Shown piece after piece: positions 45,915 to 55,269 of a stretch of 64,000 nt of DNA. The notes below the pieces were generated by a model, which saw nothing but the letters and a program-made list of their open reading frames with translations, did no database searches and was not told the DNA's origin. A program made the position numbers and the translations under genes. Numbering within the stretch: the first letter of the stretch is position 1; each line of letters opens with the position of its first letter. The stretch comes from JANQPD01 sp963715655 (lineage in GTDB: Bacteria > Bacteroidota > Bacteroidia > Flavobacteriales > Schleiferiaceae). The stretch is taken from assembly GCA_963715655.1 (NCBI GenBank), contig OY970262.1:3791811-3855810 (forward strand). The letters run 5' to 3'.

Positions 45915-48900
45915 ATGCTCAATAAGATCATCAAATATTTTCTGGAGAATAAGCTTGTCACCCTGCTTATTCTTATTGGTTTCATTGCCTGGGGTATCGT
46001 TACCGCCCCCTTCGGCTGGCAGGTAGGGGCTTTGCCTTCCGACCCCGTGCCCGTAGATGCCATCCCCGATATTGGCGAAAACCAGCAGATCGTTTTTACC
46101 CAGTGGCAAGGACGCTCTCCACAGGACATCGAAGACCAGATCTCCTACCCCCTGACTACTTATTTACTGGGAATACCCGGAGTGAAATCCATTCGTAGCT
46201 CCTCCATCTTCGGCTTCTCCAGTATCTTCATTATTTTCAGTGAAGACGTAGAGTTTTATTGGTCGCGTTCCAGAATACTCGAGAAACTGAGTTCCCTGCC
46301 TTCAGACCTCTTGCCAGAAGGCGTACAACCGGCACTTGGACCCGATGCCACGGCTTTGGGTCAGGTGTATTGGTATACCATTGAGGGGCGCGATAAAGAG
46401 GGAAAACCTACTGGAGGTTGGGACTTGCATGAGATTCGCACCGTACAGGACTTCTACGTGAAGTATGGACTGAATGCTACTGAAGGTGTGTCCGAAGTAG
46501 CCTCCATCGGTGGTTTTGTCCAAGAGTACCAGATAGATGTAAACCCCGATGCTCTCAAAGCCTACAACATTCCGCTGCATAAAGTAATGCAGGCCGTGCA
46601 GAAGTCTAATAAAGATGTAGGTGCCAAAACCATTGAGATCAACCAGGCGGAATACTTGGTACGTGGCCTGGGCTACATCAAAAAAGTAGAAGACATTGAA
46701 AAGGCTGTAGTGGCCGTGCAGGACAATGTCCCTATTCGCATTAAAGATATTGGGGTGGTTTCTCTGGGACCTTCCACCCGAAGGGGACTGCTGGATAAAG
46801 ATGGTGCAGAGGTAGTCGGAGGAGTTGTGGTGGCTCGCTATGGTGCCAACCCCCTCCTGGTTATCAACAACGTCAAGGATAAGATCAAAGAAATTGCCCC
46901 CGGACTGCCCAAGAAGATATTGGCAGATGGCCGGGAGAGCCAGTTGACCATTGTACCCTTTTACGACCGTTCCGAACTCATTTATGAAACATTAGGAACT
47001 TTAGAGGAAGCTTTGTCACTGGAGATCCTGATCTCCATCCTGGTCGTGATCGTAATGGTGTACAACCTCAGGGCATCCCTGCTCATTTCCAGCATTCTGC
47101 CCATAGCCGTATTGATGGTCTTTATTGCCATGCGCTATTTTGGAGTTGATGCGAACATCGTTGCTTTATCTGGAATCGCCATTGCCATTGGTACGATGGT
47201 AGACCTGGGCATCATCCTGTCCGAAAACATTATTAAGCACATAGATGAAGCCCCACCCGGGCAAAAGCTTATAGATACCATCTACAAAGGTTCTACGGAA
47301 GTAGCCACCGCCATACTTACAGCCGTTTCTACCACCATCGTCAGTTTTATCCCGGTGTTTACCATGCAGGCAGCCGAGGGTAAGTTATTCGGGCCATTGG
47401 CCTTTACCAAAACCTTTGCGCTGATTGCCGCATTGATCGTATCCTTAATCATTTTACCAACCCTGGCGCACTGGTTTTTTGGAACCCGCATCAAAAATAA
47501 GTCCATTGCAAAATGGGTGAATGTGGCCTTATTGGCGATTGGCCTGCTCGTGCTTGTTCCCGGGTACTATTGGGCAGGTATTATTCTGGTGCTCTACGGT
47601 CTGGCTGGTATCCTGAAAAACCGTTACCCTGAAGATCATACAGACTCCCGAAAATGGTATGTGAAAATTATTCAAAAGGCCGACCTCATTATTGTAGTGC
47701 TGGCTATTACCTGGCTCTTGGGCAAGTACTGGCTACCACTTGGGGCGGGCAACAGCTTATGGGTCAACGTACTTTTTGTTGCCTTATTGGTAGGATTGAT
47801 CTTAGGGTTGTTTACGCTTTTAGAACATTTCTACAAACCCATTTTAAAATGGTGTCTGGATAATAAGGTCAAATTTCTATTGATCCCCAGCTTCCTGATC
47901 CTTTTAGGCGCTACTACCTGGATTGGCTTTAACAGCATTTTTGGTTTCGTAGCCAAAGGATTGGATACCGTGGGCTGGAATATACGCCCCACCAAAGTAT
48001 GGTCAGGCCTGACCTATAGCTTTCCGGGTGTTGGTAAAGAATTTATGCCCTCGCTCAATGAAGGCAGCTTTTTGCTAATGCCCACCTCCATGCCTCATTC
48101 CGGAATGGAATACAACCGCAAAGTAGTAGGGCAACTGGACATGTTATTGACCAACATTCCTGAAGTAGACCTTACCGTGGGTAAACTCGGCAGGGTGGAA
48201 TCAGCCCTTGATCCCGCCCCGATTTCCATGTATGAGAACATCATCAACTACAAACCGGAGTATATGCTCAATGAAAAAGGGCACCGGGTCAGGTTTAAGG
48301 TAGATAAGGACAATCGCTATATCCTTAGCAGCGGTGATAGCCTTAGCAATGAGGAAGCTATAGGGCGGGGTGTCACAGTAGAAGAACTCATACCTGATAA
48401 TAATGGAAATTACTTCCGCAACTGGCGACCCTCCATTCAATCTCCTGATGACATCTGGAAGGAAATTATCAGGGTTACCAAAATACCAGGCGTTACCTCT
48501 GCACCCAAGCTACAGCCCATTGAAACCCGGCTGGTGATGCTCCAAACCGGAATGCGCGCCCCGATGGGTATCAAGGTGTATGGCCCCGACCTGAAAACCA
48601 TCGAAAATTTTGGAATGCAACTGGAAGGGATATTAAAGGAGATACCTTCGGTAAAGGCCGAAGCCGTATTTGCTGACCGTATTGTAGGCAAGCCCTATCT
48701 GCATCTCAATATAGACCGGGACGAGATTTCGCGCTACGGCTTAAATGTAGAGGATGTGCAGCAGACGATAGAAACCGCTATCGGAGGCATGAAAATAACC
48801 TCTACCGTAGAAGGCCGGGAACGTTTCCCTGTACGGGTACGCTATCCGCGTGAATTGCGGGACGACCCCGCTTCCCTGGGCAAGATCTTAATACCTACAC

Positions 48901-49739
48901 CTACAGGGGCACAAATCCCCATCAGTCAGGTGGTCGATTTTGAATACATGCGTGGCCCTCAGGCCATTAAAAGTGAGGAAACCTTTTTAGTGGGTTATGT
49001 GCTGTTTGATAAAAGGGACGGATACTCGGAGGTTGGAGTAGTTAATGATGCTCAGGCTGCAATTCAGGATAAAATAGACAGAGGTGATTTAGCAGTTCCT
49101 GCCGGCATCAGCTATAAGTTTTCTGGCAGCTATGAAAATCAGGTTAGAGCGGAGAAAAGACTCTCCATCATCGTTCCGCTGGTTTTGGCGATTGTCTTTC
49201 TGATCCTGTATTTCCAGTTCAAATCGGTGACAACCTCCCTCATGGTGTTTACGGGGATCGCTATGGCCTTCAGTGGTGGCTTTATCATGCTTTGGTTCTA
49301 TGGGCAGGGCTGGTTTGCTGATTTCTCTGTCTTCGGCACCAATATGCGGGACCTCTTCCAGATGCACACCATCAACCTCAGTGTAGCTGTTTGGGTAGGG
49401 TTTATCGCCCTTTTTGGCATTGCCACCGATGATGGAGTGCTGATCGCCACCTACCTGGATCAGAGCTTCGGGCGCAATCGACCGACCAATTTAAAAGAAG
49501 TACGAGAGGCAGTAGTAGAAGCAGGATTGCGCAGGATACGGCCAGCTTTGATGACCGTTTCCACTACCATGATCGCATTGTTGCCGGTATTAACATCAAC
49601 CGGACGTGGAGCGGATATCATGATACCGATGGCGATTCCATCCTTTGGCGGGATGGCCTTTGCGCTGGTGAGTATTTTCATTGTTCCCGTGCTCTACAGT
49701 ATGAGAGAGGAGCGAAAATTTAAAAAAACACAATCATGA
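45915..49739 (+). CDS. cusA: CusA-type copper/silver RND efflux pump
   Basis: A 1274-residue RND protein, longer than the ~1040 usual because of extra segments between TMs (~530-690) and around residue 800. TM4 is SGIAIAIGTMVDLGIILSEN, the CusA-like version. Met-rich MPTSMPHSGMEYNRK and TGMRAPMGIKVYG fall in the porter domain, where CusA uses methionines to relay Cu(I)/Ag(I). It overlaps the TolC gene by 4 nt (ATGA). With the TolC and adaptor that follow it forms a complete Cus-type pump. Confidence 0.9.
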   Translation: MLNKIIKYFLENKLVTLLILIGFIAWGIVTAPFGWQVGALPSDPVPVDAIPDIGENQQIVFTQWQGRSPQDIEDQISYPLTTYLLGIPGVKSIRSSSIFGFSSIFIIFSEDVEFYWSRSRILEKLSSLPSDLLPEGVQPALGPDATALGQVYWYTIEGRDKEGKPTGGWDLHEIRTVQDFYVKYGLNATEGVSEVASIGGFVQEYQIDVNPDALKAYNIPLHKVMQAVQKSNKDVGAKTIEINQAEYLVRGLGYIKKVEDIEKAVVAVQDNVPIRIKDIGVVSLGPSTRRGLLDKDGAEVVGGVVVARYGANPLLVINNVKDKIKEIAPGLPKKILADGRESQLTIVPFYDRSELIYETLGTLEEALSLEILISILVVIVMVYNLRASLLISSILPIAVLMVFIAMRYFGVDANIVALSGIAIAIGTMVDLGIILSENIIKHIDEAPPGQKLIDTIYKGSTEVATAILTAVSTTIVSFIPVFTMQAAEGKLFGPLAFTKTFALIAALIVSLIILPTLAHWFFGTRIKNKSIAKWVNVALLAIGLLVLVPGYYWAGIILVLYGLAGILKNRYPEDHTDSRKWYVKIIQKADLIIVVLAITWLLGKYWLPLGAGNSLWVNVLFVALLVGLILGLFTLLEHFYKPILKWCLDNKVKFLLIPSFLILLGATTWIGFNSIFGFVAKGLDTVGWNIRPTKVWSGLTYSFPGVGKEFMPSLNEGSFLLMPTSMPHSGMEYNRKVVGQLDMLLTNIPEVDLTVGKLGRVESALDPAPISMYENIINYKPEYMLNEKGHRVRFKVDKDNRYILSSGDSLSNEEAIGRGVTVEELIPDNNGNYFRNWRPSIQSPDDIWKEIIRVTKIPGVTSAPKLQPIETRLVMLQTGMRAPMGIKVYGPDLKTIENFGMQLEGILKEIPSVKAEAVFADRIVGKPYLHLNIDRDEISRYGLNVEDVQQTIETAIGGMKITSTVEGRERFPVRVRYPRELRDDPASLGKILIPTPTGAQIPISQVVDFEYMRGPQAIKSEETFLVGYVLFDKRDGYSEVGVVNDAQAAIQDKIDRGDLAVPAGISYKFSGSYENQVRAEKRLSIIVPLVLAIVFLILYFQFKSVTTSLMVFTGIAMAFSGGFIMLWFYGQGWFADFSVFGTNMRDLFQMHTINLSVAVWVGFIALFGIATDDGVLIATYLDQSFGRNRPTNLKEVREAVVEAGLRRIRPALMTVSTTMIALLPVLTSTGRGADIMIPMAIPSFGGMAFALVSIFIVPVLYSMREERKFKKTQS

Positions 49740-50968
49740 AATCAGTTGTAAATATTATCATACTTGTGCTGCTCGGAAACACTGTGGGCTATGCCCAAAC
49801 ACTGGACGACTATTTCAAAATAGCAGCCGAGCACAACCCGGGCTTGCAAGCCAAATACAAGGACTTTGAAGCTGCATTGCAACGGGTGCCACAGGTGAGC
49901 AGTCTGCCCGATCCCACCTTTTCTTTTGGCTATTTTATATCTCCGGTAGAAACAAGGGTAGGCCCACAACAGGCTCGGTTTTCCCTTACCCAGATGTTTC
50001 CGTGGTTCGGGACGCTAAAGGCGCAGGGCGATGCTGCAGCGTTAATGGCAGAGGCGAAATACCAATCTTTTGTGGATGCTCGGAATCGACTGTATTACCA
50101 GATGGCGGCTGCCTACTATCCGCTATACGAACTGCGGGAGTGGAAACGGATTGAACAGGAGAACATTGACATCCTCCAATCCTTCAAGACCATTGCCAAC
50201 GCAAAGTTTGAGAACAGCAATGGCACTATGGTGGATGTGCTGCGGGTGGATATCATGCTCAAAGATGCCCAGACCAGCTTGGGCATTCTTAACAATAAGG
50301 AAAAGCCGCTGCTGACCGGGTTTAACAAACTGCTCAATCGGGACGAAGACAATCAGGTACTTATCATGGATTCACTGGGCATAGAAACTTTACCCGATCA
50401 CTTCCGGAAAGATTCCCTGCTTACCAATCATCCCGCTTTAAACGCACTGGATTTAAGAATAAAGGCCAGTGAAGCCCGTGAGGAGGTAGCTTATAAGCAA
50501 GGTTTACCCCGGCTGGGCGTAGGGCTGGATTACGTGATGGTGGGGGAAAGAACCGATGCCGATGTGTCAGATAATGGCCGGAATGCCCTGATGCCTATGG
50601 TATCTGTCAGCATTCCGATTTTCAGAAGTAAGTACAGGGCTTCGGTAAAAGAAGCGCAACTGATGCAGGAAGGCTACACTTTGCAAAAGCAGGAGTATGC
50701 CAATAACCTGACTTCGGGCTACGAGATGGTTTGGTTCCAAATACAACAGCAATCCGATCTGATCGCTTTGTACGTGCAACAGACCCTGGAATCGGAACAG
50801 GCGCTTAACCTGCTGTTTTCGGCCTATGCCAACTCAGGGCAGGAATTTGAGGAAGTGCTACGGATGCAGCAGCAACTGCTGAAATATGAAAAAATGAAAG
50901 CCACGGCACAGGTGCAGTACCACATAGTCCTGGCCCAGCTTAACTATCTAACGGCAAAAACATATTAA
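49736..50968 (+). CDS. TolC-family outer-membrane protein (CusC-like)
   Basis: A 410-residue protein with signal peptide (NIIILVLLGNTVGYAQ). OEP helices (LDDYFKIAAEHNPGLQAKYK; YELREWKRIEQENIDILQSF) and strand regions (YVMVGERTDADVSDNGRNAL) complete the channel fold. It starts inside the last codons of the CusA gene and ends 1 bp before the adaptor gene. Confidence 0.9.
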   Translation: MKSVVNIIILVLLGNTVGYAQTLDDYFKIAAEHNPGLQAKYKDFEAALQRVPQVSSLPDPTFSFGYFISPVETRVGPQQARFSLTQMFPWFGTLKAQGDAAALMAEAKYQSFVDARNRLYYQMAAAYYPLYELREWKRIEQENIDILQSFKTIANAKFENSNGTMVDVLRVDIMLKDAQTSLGILNNKEKPLLTGFNKLLNRDEDNQVLIMDSLGIETLPDHFRKDSLLTNHPALNALDLRIKASEAREEVAYKQGLPRLGVGLDYVMVGERTDADVSDNGRNALMPMVSVSIPIFRSKYRASVKEAQLMQEGYTLQKQEYANNLTSGYEMVWFQIQQQSDLIALYVQQTLESEQALNLLFSAYANSGQEFEEVLRMQQQLLKYEKMKATAQVQYHIVLAQLNYLTAKTY

Positions 50969-50969
50969 G

Positions 50970-52229
50970 ATGAAAATCAATAGAAAAACAATTATCGTCA
51001 TGCTACTCACACTGGTCACCGGTCTGTTGATGGGGTGGCTGATCTTTGGTGGCTCGTCTGGCCAAAAAATGGAAGAAGACCACCAACACACCAATGAAAT
51101 AGCAGGCGAAACTATATGGACATGTTCTATGCACCCGCAGATCAGGCAAAACGAGCCGGGAGATTGCCCAATTTGTGGCATGGACCTCATCCCTCTTGAA
51201 AATGATGATAACCAGGAACTTGACCCGATGGCCATATCTATGTCACCTACGGCCATGCAACTGGCCAGTGTCAGTACTGCTATAGTAGGCACTACTGCCC
51301 CTGTGAAAAGTGTAAGGCTCAATGGCAAGATACAGGAAGATGAACGGCTGGTATTTTCTCAAACCAGTCATATTCCTGGCAGGATAGAGCAGTTAAAGGT
51401 CAATTTTACCGGGGAATACGTGCGCAAAGGTCAGGTGATCGCCTCCCTTTACTCTCCCGAACTCGTTACCGCCCAGGAAGAGCTTTTTGAAGCCCAAAAG
51501 ATCAAGGCCACCCAACCCGCTCTCTATCAGTCCGCTCGGGAAAAACTTAAAAACTGGAAACTTTCCGAAGCACAAATAGAGGAGATACTGGAGGAGGGAG
51601 AAACCAAAGAACAATTTCCGATTGTAGCCGATGTATCTGGTTATGTCATCAGCAAAAATGTCAATCTGGGCGATTACATCCGTAAGGGAGAGGCCATTTA
51701 TGAAATTGCCGATTTGTCAAAAGTATGGGTATTGTTTGATGTGTATGAATCGGACCTGGCCTGGATAAAAAAAGGCGATAAAGTCAATTTTACTGTAGCC
51801 TCTCTGCCCGGTCAGGAATTTAACGGCACCATCAGCTTTTTAGACCCGGTTATTGATCCTAGAACCAGAGTAGCCAAAGCCCGGGTGGAAGCAACCAATA
51901 AAGGCAATACACTTAAACCAGAAATGTTTGCCAGTGGTGTAGTGCAGGCAGCACTTGAAAATAAGGCGAATACCCTGATTGTACCCAAATCGGCTGTGAT
52001 GTGGACAGGCGAACGCTCGGTAGTATATGTAAAAACACCTTCCGATAACGGCATGCACTTTATGATGCGGGAAGTGGTACTGGGGCCGGAGATGGGCGAA
52101 GGTTTCATTATAAAGCAAGGACTTGAACCGGGCGAAGAAATTGCCGTACACGGTACCTTTAGCATAGATGCAGCCGCTCAACTTGCTGGCAAGCCCAGTA
52201 TGATGAATCCGGAAGGCGGGCCGCCATGA
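50970..52229 (+). CDS. CusB-like adaptor with N-terminal heavy-metal-binding domain
   Basis: A 419-residue protein. An N-terminal TM (IIVMLLTLVTGLLMGWLIFG) precedes a small Cu-binding domain (WTCSMHPQIRQNEPGDCPICGMDLIPLE spans ~50-77, with C, M, H ligands). The adaptor core follows, with lipoyl halves around LYSPELVTAQEELFEAQ and VSGYVISKNVNLGDYIRKGE. It would pass Cu(I) to CusA. It overlaps the next gene by 4 nt. Confidence 0.9.
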   Translation: MKINRKTIIVMLLTLVTGLLMGWLIFGGSSGQKMEEDHQHTNEIAGETIWTCSMHPQIRQNEPGDCPICGMDLIPLENDDNQELDPMAISMSPTAMQLASVSTAIVGTTAPVKSVRLNGKIQEDERLVFSQTSHIPGRIEQLKVNFTGEYVRKGQVIASLYSPELVTAQEELFEAQKIKATQPALYQSAREKLKNWKLSEAQIEEILEEGETKEQFPIVADVSGYVISKNVNLGDYIRKGEAIYEIADLSKVWVLFDVYESDLAWIKKGDKVNFTVASLPGQEFNGTISFLDPVIDPRTRVAKARVEATNKGNTLKPEMFASGVVQAALENKANTLIVPKSAVMWTGERSVVYVKTPSDNGMHFMMREVVLGPEMGEGFIIKQGLEPGEEIAVHGTFSIDAAAQLAGKPSMMNPEGGPP

Positions 52230-52756
52230 CCGGGCATAACCACGGGGGTAACGAAATGCCTTCCGCGGCAAGTCCTGTAAAGCCAAAAACAGTGCAATCA
52301 TTTACCATCGATCAAAAAGCCGAAAAGTCCCTGCGGCCACTTTATACCACTTACCTCGATTTCAAAAACGCACTGGTAGCGGATCAACTGGTTGAAGCGA
52401 AACAGTATGGTGGCCAGTTGGCAACAGCTATTGAGAAAGTAGATATGGCCTTGTTTACCGGAGCGGCACACAATGCCTGGATGGAATACAGCCGCACACT
52501 GAAAAAAGCCCTGGAACATCTTCCGCATTTTAAAAGCATGGAAGAAATTCGGGGTGCTTTTCAACAGGTGTCTGAGGGAATGATCAATTTAACCCGATCC
52601 TTTACCCCATTTGACACACCTCTTTATATACAGCATTGTCCGATGGCCGATAGCAACAAAGGGGCGGATTGGCTGAGCATTAAAGCTGAAATCAAGAACC
52701 CCTATTTCGGGGAAGCAATGCTGACCTGTGGAGAAATAACCGACACTATTAAATGA
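52226..52756 (+). CDS. DUF3347 domain protein
   Basis: A 176-residue protein from an ATGA overlap. A disordered N-terminus (MTGHNHGGNEMP) is followed by a helical bundle (LYTTYLDFKNALVADQLVEA) and the DUF3347 ending, YIQHCPMADSNKGADWLSIK, NPYFGEAMLTCGEITDTI. The conserved H-C-P-M and M-x-x-C residues suggest copper binding. A typical signal peptide is missing, unlike the related gene at 52937. Confidence 0.85.
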   Translation: MTGHNHGGNEMPSAASPVKPKTVQSFTIDQKAEKSLRPLYTTYLDFKNALVADQLVEAKQYGGQLATAIEKVDMALFTGAAHNAWMEYSRTLKKALEHLPHFKSMEEIRGAFQQVSEGMINLTRSFTPFDTPLYIQHCPMADSNKGADWLSIKAEIKNPYFGEAMLTCGEITDTIK

Positions 52757-52884
52757 AAGACTGTTGTAAAACAGGGGATGAAATGCCCCAGTCAAAATTT
52801 GGAATATGGGCGAAACGCATCACCTGGGGGCTTGTAAGTCTACTGGTTGTGGTAATCGCCCTGATGCAAATTTTTAATCTCTAA
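52753..52884 (+). CDS. 43-residue single-TM protein
   Basis: MKDCCKTGDEMPQSKFGIWA continues to a TM (WGLVSLLVVVIALMQIFN). It starts in an ATGA overlap with the DUF3347 gene, which supports real translation. CC near the N-terminus suggests metal or thiol chemistry. No family is recognised. Confidence 0.6.
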   Translation: MKDCCKTGDEMPQSKFGIWAKRITWGLVSLLVVVIALMQIFNL

Positions 52885-52936
52885 TCGAAATGTTTAATCC
52901 CGGCCTGACACTGAGCAGGCCACAAAATCAAGTAAA

Positions 52937-53452
52937 ATGAAAAAAACAACCCTAATCGTTTGCATGACCCTGATAAGTTGGGGAGCCTTTGCACAACATG
53001 ATCACAGCAATCATGATGACAAAAAGGAGATGGATCAGAAGGCTGAACCCACCTTCAAAGACAAGAATACAGGTATGGCCTACGGTCATTATATTCATCT
53101 TAAAGAAGCACTGGTGGCCTCGAAGACGGATGAAGCCAAAAAAGCGGCCACAAAACTGGAAGCTTCTTTAGGCACGGTAAGCAAAGGAGAAAAGGCAAAG
53201 ACAGAAGCAGCAAAAGTAAGTGCTGCCAGCACCCTGGATGCTCAACGTAAAGCTTTTACGGCACTGAGCAATGAAATGGCCACTCTGGTGAAAGGCAGTA
53301 CACTTACTTCGGGAGAAGTGTACCTGGAGTATTGCCCCATGGCTAACAACAACACCGGAGCTTATTGGCTTTCCAACCAAAAGGAAATCAAGAACCCTTA
53401 CTTCGGTGATCGGATGTTGAAATGTGGAAGTGTAAAGGAGATCATCCATTAG
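52937..53452 (+). CDS. DUF3347 domain protein, secreted
   Basis: A 171-residue protein with signal peptide (TTLIVCMTLISWGAFAQ) and an HDHSNHDDKKEMD linker. The helical domain ends YLEYCPMANNNTGAYWLSNQ, NPYFGDRMLKCGSVKEIIH. The same C-P-M and M-x-x-C-G landmarks as its neighbour indicate a periplasmic copper-binding pair arising by duplication. It lies 4 bp before the DUF2231 gene. Confidence 0.87.
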   Translation: MKKTTLIVCMTLISWGAFAQHDHSNHDDKKEMDQKAEPTFKDKNTGMAYGHYIHLKEALVASKTDEAKKAATKLEASLGTVSKGEKAKTEAAKVSAASTLDAQRKAFTALSNEMATLVKGSTLTSGEVYLEYCPMANNNTGAYWLSNQKEIKNPYFGDRMLKCGSVKEIIH

Positions 53453-53455
53453 ATC

Positions 53456-53911
53456 ATGGAAGCGCTACTTCCCGACTGGGCACCCAATCTACACCCACTG
53501 ATCATTCACTTTCCCATTGTGCTGTGGGCCGTAGCGGTTTTGGCCGATCTGACCTCCCTGTTCTCCGGTAAAAGCTGGCTGAAACATATGGCAGTGGCAC
53601 TTTATACCCTGGGGGCACTGTCCGCTTTGGCTGCCTATTTTAGTGGAGAACAGGCTATTGACGGAGTATCCGTCCCCATGCAGGGCGAGCTTACTGCCGG
53701 TAAGCATTCTGACTGGGGTCATTACACCCTGTATTTCTTTGGGGGCTATACCCTCATCCGCCTTCTCTTTTTATGGAAAAAGTGGGATAAAAACAAATGG
53801 GTGGCCATTGCACTGTTTATACTGGGCACAAGTGGTCTGGGCATAGTAGCCAAAACAGCCGACCTGGGTGGGAAGCTGGTATACAAATATGGAGTAGGAA
53901 TCAAAAAATAA
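53456..53911 (+). CDS. DUF2231-type membrane protein
   Basis: A 151-residue protein with four TMs. LHPLIIHFPIVLWAVAVLAD is the usual opening of the family, with two His at the membrane surface. GHYTLYFFGGYTLIRLLFLW is the third segment and the C-terminus is charged. It is assumed to bind heme or metal in the membrane; the function is not known. It lies close behind the DUF3347 gene and is likely co-transcribed. Confidence 0.8.
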   Translation: MEALLPDWAPNLHPLIIHFPIVLWAVAVLADLTSLFSGKSWLKHMAVALYTLGALSALAAYFSGEQAIDGVSVPMQGELTAGKHSDWGHYTLYFFGGYTLIRLLFLWKKWDKNKWVAIALFILGTSGLGIVAKTADLGGKLVYKYGVGIKK

Positions 53912-53931
53912 ATCTTTAAATCAATAATATC

Positions 53932-54669
53932 ATGAAGAAGTTACAAGTAGTGTTTTATGCAATTGTTTTTATTGGGGGTACCATGGTTTTTACCGGCTGT
54001 TCACAAGGAAAACAAGAAGAACAATCAGAAGAAGAAAATCACGATGAAATGATGGATGGAGAGGATCTTCATATGGGGGGCGGAGACCATTCTGGAGATG
54101 ACCATTCTATGAGCATGGAAACCGGGGAGGATAAAACATGGATACCCAGCGGAAATGGTGCCGAGCTTATGCGGTCAGATTTTCACTTTTTGGCGGGTGC
54201 TGCAACAAACATAAAGCCTGAAGTTAAAAATGCAGAGGGAGCCATGGTGCTTGAATTAACCGCAGATGGCACACCAACGGCCTTTGTTTTTCATAATCAA
54301 TACGATAATGTAGGAATGATCGCCACCCTTAAAAGACTCGATTTTAAAGGGTCTGTTAAGATAATCCATCACGCCAAAGACCTGTCCAACTATGAGTTTG
54401 TAGCCATTGATGGAGCCAATATGAAACTGGGAAGGGTAGTAAACGGCAAGGAAGAAGTATTTGATGAAAGTAACTTTGAGGCTGGTTCCGGCTGGATGCC
54501 GTTAAAGGTTACTGCCGCAGGTACTCATTTTAAAGGTTATATGGGCGACCAGACCATTACCCACGGACATGGCGATAAAATGGAAAAAGGTTTTATAGGC
54601 ATAATGCTGGAAGGCACCGGCAAGGTGCAGCTAAAGTCTATTGAAACAGCCATTCTTGAAGATGAATAA
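53932..54669 (+). CDS. Acidic/Met-His-rich lipoprotein, jelly-roll-like
   Basis: A 245-residue lipoprotein (VFIGGTMVFTGC). A linker is rich in E, D, H and M (ENHDEMMDGEDLHMGGGDHS). A beta-rich domain of ~170 residues (DFHFLAGAATNIKPEV; FVFHNQYDNVGMIATLKRLD) resembles a concanavalin-like fold (DUF1080/LamG type). It probably binds copper outside the cytoplasm. No family name is certain. Confidence 0.65.
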   Translation: MKKLQVVFYAIVFIGGTMVFTGCSQGKQEEQSEEENHDEMMDGEDLHMGGGDHSGDDHSMSMETGEDKTWIPSGNGAELMRSDFHFLAGAATNIKPEVKNAEGAMVLELTADGTPTAFVFHNQYDNVGMIATLKRLDFKGSVKIIHHAKDLSNYEFVAIDGANMKLGRVVNGKEEVFDESNFEAGSGWMPLKVTAAGTHFKGYMGDQTITHGHGDKMEKGFIGIMLEGTGKVQLKSIETAILEDE

Positions 54670-54750
54670 GTAACAGATAAGAGATCACAACTCCCGTGTA
54701 AAATATGGGAGCTCATTATACTTTCTAAAAAATTATTTAAAAATAAACCT

Positions 54751-55203
54751 ATGAAAAAGCTTTACACAATAGTAATTACCTTAGTTCTTTTTGTTTCATC
54801 GTTTACTGCCTTTGGCCAAAATGACCAGCAGCAGGTAAAACAGGTATTAAATGCCTATAAAACAGGAGTTGAATCTTTAAAAACAACTGACTTAGCAAAC
54901 CTTTTTATGGAAAATTCTCAGGTATTTGAATCCGGTGGAGTCGAAGGTACTTTTAATCATTATCTGGATCATCATCTCGGGCCTGAACTCAAGGCTTTTA
55001 AGTCCTTTAAATTCAATGATTACAGTGTGGATGTAATTGTAGATGGGGATTATGCTTTTGCTACTGAAGCATACACGTACAGAATTGAGTTGGCAAAAGG
55101 AGAAAGGGTGATTGAGAAAAAAGGAGTAGCTACCTCTGTTTTAAAAAAAGTAGATGGCCAATGGAAGATCATGAAAACCCATAGTTCCTCAAGAAATAAA
55201 TAA
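54751..55203 (+). CDS. SnoaL/NTF2-like secreted protein
   Basis: A 150-residue protein with signal peptide (IVITLVLFVSSFTAFGQ) and an NTF2-like fold: VKQVLNAYKTGVESLKTTDL at the start, DYAFATEAYTYRIEL in the middle and KVDGQWKIMKTHSS at the end. The ligand is unknown. It sits between the Met/His lipoprotein and the multicopper oxidase. Confidence 0.8.
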   Translation: MKKLYTIVITLVLFVSSFTAFGQNDQQQVKQVLNAYKTGVESLKTTDLANLFMENSQVFESGGVEGTFNHYLDHHLGPELKAFKSFKFNDYSVDVIVDGDYAFATEAYTYRIELAKGERVIEKKGVATSVLKKVDGQWKIMKTHSSSRNK

Positions 55204-55269
55204 CATAAGACAATTAATCTTAGCCGCTACAGAATCTCTACGAAATAACACAATAAGAAGAAAATAAGC

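Noticed and set aside
54670..54750. Possible terminator (CTCCC...GGGAG)
   Set aside because: Only five paired bases, a long loop and no T run directly after.
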